DNA of 22,390 nt from Chloromonas sp. AAM2. Taxonomy: Eukaryota > Chlorophyta > Chlorophyceae > Chlamydomonadales > Chlamydomonadaceae. Location of the stretch: positions 18,246 through 40,635 of the forward strand of contig QAXH01005498.1 of the NCBI GenBank assembly GCA_004335635.1, read 5' to 3'. The notes below the pieces were generated by a model, which was not told the DNA's origin, made no database searches, and saw nothing but the letters and a program-made list of their open reading frames with translations. Within the stretch, counting starts at the first letter, position 1; each line of letters starts with the position of its first letter. The position numbers were made by a program, and so were the translations under genes. Shown here in pieces: positions 9,070 through 20,200 of the stretch.

Positions 9070-12000
9070 GTGGGTGCCTAGTGCCAGGTATGTGGTGAAC
9101 GTACTGTGCATCTGGCTCGTTTGCTGAACACAAATGGGATGCAACATGCCATGTGCTTTCAGAAGGCGAGAGCAAGGCAGATCTGTTCATGCGCAGCACC
9201 TGGCCGTCTGTAGCTAACAGCCGTAGGCAAAAGAATTCCGACAGGACATTGCCACATAGGACATTGCCACATAGGACATTGCCACATAGGACATTGCCAC
9301 ATAGGACATTGCCACGTAGGACATTGCCACGTAGGACATTGCCACATAGGACATTGCCACGTAGGACATTGCCACGTAGGACATTGCCACGTAGGACATT
9401 GCCACGTAGGACATTGCCACATAGGACATTGCCACATAGGACATTGCCACATAGGACATTGCCACATAGGACATTGCTGCAATCCACCCTCTCACATGCC
9501 TTCTGAAACCTTGTCTCAATTCATCTGTAATTGACAAATGACACCAAGTCTCCACGCACTGCCAAACTGTGCCGAACCTCAAATATTACACCTCATAATG
9601 CCCTACCTATTCACACGAGGGGAGGAACTGCAGCTCGCCCAACCTACAAGTGAAGGGGATTGCGACACACCTGGATAGTATTGGTGCTGGTCACCCCTCG
9701 AAGTGCTATCCTGACGTCACAGCACAGTCACAGCACTTCTGCCCGGCCTTTGACACATGTGGGCTGTGCTTCACCTCCTGGCCTTCCTTTGACCTATTCA
9801 CACACCTGATCACCCCTGCCATGTGTGGACCCATGTGTTACACCATGCAGGCCATGCGGGAGTTGCTAGATCATCACATGGGCTGGCACGTGATTTCCCT
9901 GGGGCCGTTGGTCACTCATGAGCGGGAGTGTGAGACACTTGCACGCGTGGCGCAGGTGGGTGCATGGTCACGGGCGCCACCATAGGCTGTTCTTGCAGGG
10001 TAGGTCAGGGCGATACACATCCAGGAGGAAAGGCAAAGGCCGGGGCCAAGCTTGTTTGATCAAACTGGCCATGGTTTGAGCAACTTGACTTGTTCTTGCA
10101 TAGGTCTGATGCGTGCCCGACATCAGATTATTGCAGGACACTTGGTCTCCATGCACGATTCCTCTCATGGACCACCACTTCTGTGTGTTTCTGCTTCCTT
10201 GCCCAAGGCGTCTCAGGGCGGTGCCATATCGTCCCATGTCCATTGGCGGCTTCCCTGCCTGTACAGCATAGGCGCATGTCTTAGGGTTGGGAGCATGGTC
10301 TGAGGTTCTTTACTGGAGATCAAAAAAACTTGAAAGTGCTTTGTCATGGCTCAGGGTTGATTTTTAAAGAGATAGACAGGTTGGTTGTCTGATCTGGCTA
10401 CTGGCTACATTGGTTAGTGTTCGGTTGACATCAGCCTGGCGTGAGTACCAGCAGGCGAATGCGAGTTGCTTGCGTAAACATCGTCTCTGTAATCGCAGTC
10501 TGCTGCCCATGCTACCACATGGTGTTGCATGCAGGGTAGCAAGGGTCCCATGCACAGTCTGTTGCCCATGCCACCACATGATGTTGCATGCAGGGTAGCA
10601 AGGGTCCCATGCACAGTCTGTTGCCCATGCCACCACATGGTGTTGCATGCAGGGTGGCGAGGGTCCCATGCACAGTCTGTTGCCCATGCCACCACATGGT
10701 GTTGCATGCAGGGTAGCAAGGGTCCCATGCGCAGTCTGTTGCCCATGCTGTTGGATCCGTCCACCGCTGCCAAGGCATGCAACGGGCACATGGCGCAGGT
10801 AAAGCTCATGACACAAGCAACGACTAATCTTTTCCGGCCACTTATCAAGCCTGACATCATGCTTTTGTTCTGAACCAGAGAGTAATGCCAGAGGTGCATC
10901 CATATCTTTTGAGTTTCTTTGGAGTGAGCATGCCTGAATCAACGCAAGGGCAATCCTCTTGGAAGCAGCTTCCATCGGCTTTATCGCTCGTATGCATGTA
11001 CTCTACAGTCCAGTCAGGTACACTCATAAACCGATAAAATGTGTTAGATCCTTTACCATCGTTTTATTTACCATGTTCGGATTGTTGCTGGTGCTGATAA
11101 AGTGTGATGAGGACGTCCGTTTTCCGTTTCTATGTCGGTTTCAGGTGTGGCCGGACGACTTTAGCAGTCCTGAGCTCATGGCGCGGTACGGCGTGTGGCT
11201 TGCAGAGTCCTACGACCTGGAACAGAGAGAGGCAATCATGGTAAGAAACTAGGGCGAAAGCGTGTGTTTGCGCAGGCAGGGGGGGCGGGGAGATTGAGAA
11301 GTAAATGCTCACTTTCCCGCGCAGGTGAGGTAGGAAAGGAACATGGGCAGCATGGACATGGGTAACGGCCAGAAGTGGTTGACAGGCGGTTGGACAGTTC
11401 GATGACCTGTTATAATAAGGTGATTTGTGGTGATGATGTGGGAACAAACAGTCTACTACCAGCATCGAGTTCGGGTTCCATTGTGCAGATGTGCATGGAA
11501 AGCTACCAATGTCTAGCAACAGCAACGTTTACGCACTATCACATGGTTGCATGAGGTTTGTCATCTGCGCATACAGATTGCCACTTCTCACTTGGCTTTG
11601 GAGCCTCAGCTCAAGACCAGCCCCGTGCCAGTGCTGCCCTTCACTCTAATCCAGGTGAGGAGTAACAGATGTGACAAGTGTGACAAGTGTGAGACGGATG
11701 TGAGTAGAAACGGTTGACACCCCTTCGGTGATTGACACCACGTGATTGTACGAGTCTCTTATGAGGTGTGTGGTCAGCGCTGCCAAGCCTGTGAGTGGCC
11801 ATCACCTTGAGGTTGTAAGCATTCGTCTTTGGTGGTGGAAGAGACGGAGAAGGTTTGACATCAACTGTTTTTGCATTCGTGAGAGGCATGGAGAATCGGC
11901 AACTGTTGGCGGTGTTGTCGGCTCACCCGTGTTGAAATGCTTGTATCAAATCTTACGTTACATGTGGTTTCGCAGGGTCCCCCCGGTACCGGCAAGACGC

Positions 12001-15000
12001 ACACAGTCAAGGGTATCCTCAACATGTGGCACGTGATCAAGTACAGGCGGCACCATGACGCATGGAGGGTGCAGGCGGCGCGCATGCTCAAAAACCTACA
12101 GGTGGGCATGCAGTAAAGATACTCAAGTATCTGTTGACATCAAGCCAGCCATCAGAGGACGCTATGCTGAAGACTTTGCAGGTGGGCTCACAGTCGCAAG
12201 TCTACAGGCTTGTATGATTCGGTTTACATCAGCTGATACCATCTATACCTACCGGTACAGAGGCACATACACTTCACAACTTGTAGGTAGGAGAGTTTTG
12301 CATGGATGTGCCGTTGAGGGTACATAATGTAGCTGATATGGATGGTAGCATGTCCAATAATCAGTGGCAGAATTTCGTTTAGGCTTGGATGCAACATGCA
12401 TGGGCACAGTCAAGCGGGACGGATCTGATTACCCAGCATGACGCTGTGCACGCCTTGGACATTGCAGACGTCAATGTCACACAAGTGCATGTCAGATCAT
12501 AGACTGTGGCGCATGCAGTGCATGCTCCACATGTGAAGCATGCCAATTAATGCCAATTGTGAAACCGAATGCCGTGCCCTGCAACTAGTAGGGTGCACTG
12601 TCTAGAGTGCCAAAGAATCTATTAGAATTAGAGTCTTCTATTAGATAGATTCTAATAGAGAGCAATGCACCCCAGCAATGCACCCCAGCAATGCACCTCA
12701 GCAATGCACCCCAGCAATAATTAGTGCCCTGCTCAGAACACACAGGCTCAGGTGGCTAGGCCACATGGGACGCATGCCTGACACATCCCGCGTCAAACGT
12801 TTGCTTTTTGCAACTGTTCCAGCCCCAGAGGGCCAGCAGGCTGTAGCAAGGAGAGGCCCCACTCTCTTGGAACCGTGGAACCGTGTTGCCAGTGATGCCA
12901 TTCGTACTTTGCACCCTGCTACCAGTGAGCGTTCTTGGCTTAACGATTGTCAGGCGCGTAATTCTTGGAGAAATATCGTGTCTAGCTGCAGTACCGTGGG
13001 TTGAACCATGAAAAGCCATGTAATGATGATGATGACCCAGCAACTAGACACTTTGCGTTGTGTTTGATGCGTTTAAAATCATCAGCTTGTGCACGTGGCA
13101 TGTGCGCTGATACCCTGCAGGAGACGTGTGTGGCCTGGGGCCGGGAACCTGGGGCCTGTACCTGTGCCTTTGAACTGTACGTCTTGCCAGTGTTTGGGTC
13201 ACTTGGGCTTACACCACCTCTTTAGCCACCTGGACTTACACCACCTCTGTAGTCACTTGGACTTACACCACCTCTGTAGCTTGGAATTGTAAACGAACCA
13301 TGGGGCACGTGATTTTACCTGTATTAGTTGGATCACGTGTGCAGGAAACGTGTGTGGCCTGGGACCGCGAGTCGCGGGCATTTGAGCTGCTGGCTGACCT
13401 GGACCTCCCACCCAACCTGTCACGACCCAGGGTGCTTGTGTGTGCGCCTTCTAATGCTGCAACAGATGAGCTCTGTGAACGCATTCTAAAGGTAAGTTGG
13501 ACACCAAGGTTTAGTTGGACAGCACATAGGGTATCACACAGAGAGATGGACTTTGACATTGAGGGCAAGTTGTGAGGAGACTTGGCAGCGATGCAGCTGC
13601 TATAGATATGTTACAGCAGGGAAGCCGTCAGAGGACACGGAACGGGATGGGTACCGCCCTGGCCTACCCAGAGCAAGAAAGCGAAACGAACAAGGCATGC
13701 CGATGCGGGAACCAGGCAGGCCGATGCACAGCTGATGCACATGCTCACCAAGCTGACGTACCAACTGACAAACTGCTGGCCAACAGGAACGCATGTTTGT
13801 CTGCTTGGAAACTGGAAAACAGCAGGCCCACTAACGCAGATCAAGTAACGAACGATCAAATCAATGTCTTGGTGGATGCTTGTTTCTACAAACGAACAGC
13901 CTCCTTTGGAACTGTCAGGATCGGAATCAATACCATCTCGCGTAAATATTCAACGGCTTCGCCTTCAATGCATTCCACTCGACTCGAGACACTGCTGCCT
14001 GATCGCTTCTTATCTGCACCGACCCACCTCAAGATTGGCGACGGCTCTGCATAACACCGGAGCCCTGTTTTTGCTGGTTCTGTACAAATACCAATTGTAC
14101 AGACAGCACCGCTGTACAACCCTGTGATTTGACTTCTGCTCTGGCCAGACGCAATCTGAATTACACCTAAAAATTCGGCGATGATTCGGACTTTTTCCCT
14201 GTGCAGGAGGGTTTTCGTGACCTGAACTTGAACGTTACCTTCCCTGACGTGGCCAGGGTGGGCAGTGAAGACTCCAGCATGGCAGACGCCGTTAAGGATG
14301 TGAGTGGGAGGTTATGTCCATTGTCGATTTCTGGCAGTTACATTGGTAATTGGAACCTTTCCTAACGTGGCCACTGTGGGCAGTGAGGACTCGAGCATGG
14401 CAGACGCCGTCAAGGATGCGGGTAGGGGTTTGTGTCGGTTGTCGGTTTTTGGAAGTTACACCGGTCGTGGTTGCCGTTGGGCATTGGCCTGGTTTGGAAT
14501 GGATTGTGTACCAACGGGCACTACTCATCTTGAGATGGTCAAGTCTTTTGGCACGTCTGTCTGAAGATGTTTGAGCATTGCTTGAGCTAAAATGGCATTG
14601 CTGTGCTGCTTGACTCTCTGTCTGCGTGCGCAGGTGTGGATTGAGGCGCGTGTGAAGTGGTACATGAACCTCTCTCAGCCTGTATTCGCACAGGTAAGAA
14701 CAACAGGCCGCAAGACCAGGTGGAAACAATGGCCGAAACCGAACGTAATATTTGATGCTTTGCCAGCCTTTTACCCAGCCTTTAACATTACACAGCCTGG
14801 GTTGCCACTCTGTCAGCCACTGACTGCAGCCCTCCATGTACTGCTGCCTCGTATTACACCTAGTTGTGATTGCCTGGCCATCTTCTTCCTGTTCAACAGG
14901 AGTTTTACCGGGCGGAGGCTCGTCTGCAGCACGCCCTGGGCGCCATGTCCGCGCTGATCAGGAAGCTTGACTCATACGCAGCTCGGGGACAGGAAGGGTA

Positions 15001-17194
15001 CCTGGAGCTGGCAGGAGCTCTGGTGGACTTACAGGTAGAGTAAATAACATGACAAGTATAATAATCAAGTAATCAAATTGCATTGGAATTGTAAATGATG
15101 TAAATTCGCCGCAGCGCGGGGACAGGAGGGGTATCTGGAACTGGCCGGACCTCACGGACGCAGCACGGGGAAACGAGTGGTATTTGGATTTACAGGGTAG
15201 GATTTACAGGCTGGGGGATTCACAGGAAGACTGGTAAAGCTATGGACGGTGGAGATCTGTATCAGTGGTGAGAGTATCGTATGACCGTGGCTTTGTTTTG
15301 ATGTTGGAATATTGTAGCAAGCTTTTGCTTTGTTGCGGCACAACCAGTCAACTAGGTTCGGCCAGAGACTGACCAGTCACCCTCCGTTATCCGACAGCAC
15401 CTGCCAAGTATCCATGTGGAGTGACCTGCTGCATGATGTTATACATGGTTTTGCAGGCTCAGCACACATGTTACAGTGTGATGTTTGGTTTCCCAGGCAG
15501 GCGCGGCGCACACGCTTCGGTGTGATGTTTGGTTTTGCAGGCACAGCGCACACGTGCTGAGCTGGACCGGGGTCGTCTGGGCACGGTGGCATCGCTCTTC
15601 GCTCCAGGACATAGGGTCAACGAACGGAAGGTGAGCAACTGTAACCGCCATGTAACTGACGTGAAACTGACTACTAGCTGCGTTAGAGGCATGGTGACGT
15701 CCCTCTTTGCACCGGGACAGAGGGTCAAAGAACGCGGGGCATATGCTGACTGCTGACTGCGCCGCTCCCCCCTGCTATATATGACATGTACGAGCCAATG
15801 ATGTGACATAAGATGTGGCCATGACTTTGTTTATTTACCTTGCTCCACGATCCAGCACCATCTTCGTTAAATCCAGGCTTTGTTAGACCACGCCCGTTGC
15901 GCTCTCTTCCGAAACTGTTCGACTTTTACAGAACCTTGACCCAGTCAAAAGCGTGACTAAGAAATCTGTGGGACGTACGAAAGTAGGTTTCTCGTTGACG
16001 GCCAAGCTGCGCCGGGCATGCATCAATTTCCAAGCGCATCGCTTCAAGTGTCTTGCACCCGGTCCCAGCCACTTGTGGAGCCCGAGATGGTCTCAAACCG
16101 TACAGCCTAGCCCGACATTGTCCCACACAATGAAGTCTAGCCTACCAGGAGCCCTTGGAAAGCTTGGGACGTGCAGTTTGGCCACACTTGTGCGATTGGC
16201 CCATGGGTGAAACCCTGGCAGATTGGACTGAATTGCATCAAGGAGAACCGTTATAAGAGAGCTGCTGAATGTCATGATGTATGCGCGCCTGAGCCAAAGC
16301 GCGTACAAAAGTCAACTCGCTGATGCAGGAAAGACGCTGGACTCTTGGTGGTGCAGGCCTTGAGGGAGCAGTGCCCTACTTGAGTGAATATACTTTATAT
16401 AGTAGTAATACTAACAGTGATAGTAGTAACGATAAATGATGATGATGATGATGATGATGATGAAACAGGGGGTAGGCACGTCCGTAACTTTTGACCCCTA
16501 ACGGGAGTAGCCCAGTTTCTTCACGGTAATGGTCTAGGCACCCTCCACGCAGCTTACATAAAAGTTCTGGGGCCATTCTGAGCTGGTTTGGAAACCGGGG
16601 GTGGAGGTGGGGGGGATAAGGGGTGTTTAAAGGAAAAATGAGGGTTCAAGGGAAATTTGATTTGCAGGCCACCAATAAGTCAGAATCAAGATCTGAACAT
16701 GCCCTTGTGACGAGCGCATCGAGAGCTGCACAATGGCATACTCAAAAGCATCTGGAAACCCATGCTGAGTCCGGAAATGGTCGGAAACCGGCAGGGGTGC
16801 CCCGGACCGGCAGGGGTGACCCGGACGGCTCCAACCCTGGGAACTGACTCAAACCTGAAAAGCTTTTTGTTTTCAGCAGTGCATCAAAAAGCTGTCACAA
16901 GAGTGATCACAATGGCATTCTCAACCCGGGGACGGCCGGTAACCGCCAGATGGGTCCAGAAACAAGCGGTAACAGCCAGGGACTGTGACCCTGGAAACCG
17001 ACTCAAACATGCAAAGTTCTTTGTTTTTAATAGTGCATGGAAAGCTCTCATGAAACTGAGCACAATGGCATACTCCAAGTCTGTAATGGACCTGTAGATT
17101 GGCTGTTGGGGGTGGGGGGGGTGGGGGGTCAAGTACCACGCTCTGAAAGAAAGCGAGTTAGGGGTCGGCAGAACTTTTGTACGCCTACCCCCAG

Positions 17195-17238
<44 letters not shown>

Positions 17239-20200
17239 TTAATATTGATAATGATAGTAATAATGATAGTAATAATAGTGTACTAGTTATACGCTTGCGT
17301 GATTATATTAGTGATTATATTATATATATATTATACGGATTGCGTGATTATACGCTTGCGTGAGGATCTGGAGGTATCGTGTGTGCAGATGCTTTCGTCA
17401 CTTATGTTACTCATGGGCCCATCCCTCACTAGTTTGCCATGATCATCACACATGCGTGATGCAGATGCGTGAGGACCTGGAGGTGTCGTGCATGGAGGCC
17501 GCTGAGCTGGTCTTCACTACCCTGTCGTCAACTGGAAGACAAGTATTCAGCAAGTGAGAACCTATTGCCCATAACCAAATGAGACGTTGATCCCAACACT
17601 ATAATATTATCAAGAGTTTACAATGACTGTGGTGACTGATGCACTCTTGCAAATACCAGGCAGCTTATTCGCTGCTCAAGCTGCATAACAGCATTGTACT
17701 TGTGCCAAACCCACGATGCCATGCTGTTTGGACCAACTCATGCGCTGTTGCCTGCTTGTAGGTTTTCGAAACCGTTTGATGCAGTGTTGATTGATGAGGC
17801 CTGTCAGGCGGCAGAAATAGCCGCTCTGCAACCCCTGGTGCACGGCACTGATAAGGTGAGATTGGTCAGGGTTTGTTTGGGGTTTGTTAGGGTTTGTTAA
17901 GGTTTTGGAAAAGGTTTCGTCTTTTGCCTGGGTTCGTTCCTTGGCATTCCTTATTTGTCCTTGGCATTTGTTCCTTGGCATTCCTTACTTCAGATTATGG
18001 GTAGAGGAATAACCCAACAGTGCTCCAGGTGATGAGTAGAGCCATCTAACAACCAACAAGGACGCTAGTGACAGACTTCTGCCATGCTGGTATTCTCAGT
18101 GAACTTGATGCAACCAACCAAATGCCAACGGCTCCATCACATGTCACAATGCTGGCGCAGTGTTTTTTCAACCTGTGTGCTCAGGTTGTGTTGGTTGGCG
18201 ACCCCAAGCAGCTGCCCGCCACCCTCTTCAGTCGATCGGCCAAGGAAACTGCCATGGAAAGATCCCTGTTTGAGAGGATGGCGCAGGTGGGCGGTTTCTT
18301 TGACGATAGCAAAGTCTTGCATTGAGGTGCTCTTGACACGATTCAATTTGCCCGTTCCCTCCCTTTCAGACTGGTGTACCGGCAGCGGCACCCTCTACTT
18401 GCTCTTGTTTACTGACACAGTGAATTCAAAAATTCAACCCAGGCACGTTACCACATGCCTATCACTCCTGTCAAACAGTCATTTTTTTTATGAAGTCGGG
18501 AACGGCAGCAGCTGTGGCGATGCCGTCTTTTGCGACTGTCTGCGCATGGAACAAAGTGCTTGCGAATCGATTTTCACGCCTTGAGGTGGCCCCGATGGTC
18601 CCGAACTGATAATCGGCACTAGGGTTCTGACCCAAATCGCAACCTTGCGGCCATACCAGACCCTACAGCATGCTTTGCATGTGATCGCGAGCCTTTCCAA
18701 CGCAAATGGCGCGGTCTTCAACTCTACAAGACCACTAATCATGTGGTGCTCGCCCCATGGACCCATCACAGTCCTTCTGCCATGTCTTCACCAGCCTGCT
18801 TGTGCCAAAGGTGCTTGCGTAAGAACAACAGACACCTCTAGCAACTCTAGATAGGTGTTGCAAGAAAGCTCCGTGGTGTGCTGAAGGTGCCTGTCTGGGC
18901 CAAGCTACTGGCCTTCCAAAATCTTTAACACCCAAGTGGCAGGAAGGACCTTGCCTGTCAGCCCACTGTATCAGCAGCTTGTGAAGCTCCCAAAGCTATC
19001 TGTTGAGCCAGAACAACAACCATCTGAGTTTGGATGCACTCCATCAGGCTGCTGAAGCATTTACGGAGCAGGGTCAAGCTGGCCCTCAAGACGACCAGAA
19101 AGTGCCGATAGTCCAGCTTCTGTTCACCAGCCAGGAACTGCAGGTCGCCTTGCTGTGCCTTGGGTTTGGTCAGGATGCTCTGGACCTGCGTGTGCTGGGC
19201 CACGCCCACCAGGCATGGACAGTGTCTCCCGTACCATCAGGCTAGAGAACCGTCGCATCATCAGCCGCCACCTGTGTATGCAGCTGATGGACAACGTGCA
19301 TTGCAGCAGCCATTTGGCCAGCCGCCACAACCGCATTGCCGGCTTCACAGCGGAATTTCTTGTGGGTCGACATGTGCAATGTGGAGGCGCTTATGCATCT
19401 CTTGTGCATGCTGCCTGCAGCTGGCCAGCACATGAGCAGTCCCTCAGCACAGACGACATTGAAAACGAGGTCTCGTGCATCACCCATGGTGCTGGCTTCA
19501 AGGCCACACTTGTGCAAGTGCTGGGGTACCTGCGGGCAGTAGACATCATCTCCTACATCCGGCGCATGGCCAAGCAGCTGGGATTGTCTGTCCCAAGGTC
19601 AACTGACAGCCACTGCAGCTACCAGGACGCCGTGGCGCTCAAATGCACAGCTTGGAAAGCAAGTGCAGAACTAGCCAAGCACCTCGAGAGGTGGATGGCT
19701 AAAGTATCAGTCAGAGCACTCAACGTGCTGGGACTGCGAAGGGCCAAAGGCAGTGCGCGCCTACCACAGCAGCAAGTGAAGCGCAGCGCTTAGAATGCCA
19801 GCGCACAGCTAAAGTGGCGCGGTGGCTGCGTTGGGTCTTCCGGGTAGTAGCAGTAATTCATATGATGATCGTGGACACGACCGCACGCCCAAACCGCAAT
19901 GTTGGAACTGTGAAACACTTAATATCTGCACATCGATGACTGCGATGACTGCGTGCTCTTGACGGGCTTTTCGTGAGGTTCGCGATGACGTATGGACTTG
20001 ATACTTGTTCTGTGTGAAGTTGACATCATTCCCTATGCATACTGTGAAAAGTGGCCCCAGGAATCAATGCCAACCCTGTCCATCCATGGTGTGGCAAAGA
20101 CACCCATTTTTAGGTAGGTAGTGGTAGGCATGTGGCACGTACTGACTGCTTCTATTTGTCCGTTTCAGGCTGGTGTACCAGTCAAGCTGTTGGCGGTACA

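Noticed and set aside
9002..9582. Long ORFs on both strands with CGNVL, MWQCP, VAMSY or RTLPH peptide repeats
   Set aside because: They are produced by a 15-bp stop-free minisatellite read in several frames; no frame has independent support.
10364..10975. 203-residue and 161-residue minus-strand ORFs
   Set aside because: They are antisense to the 59-bp array and the helicase exon at 10712; the repeats keep the frames open.
11130..11525. 131-residue minus-strand ORF
   Set aside because: It is antisense to the helicase exon 11145-11240, which has splice sites and a family motif.
16376..16576. Minus-strand ORF with a nine-His run
   Set aside because: The His run is a (tga)n microsatellite read in reverse.
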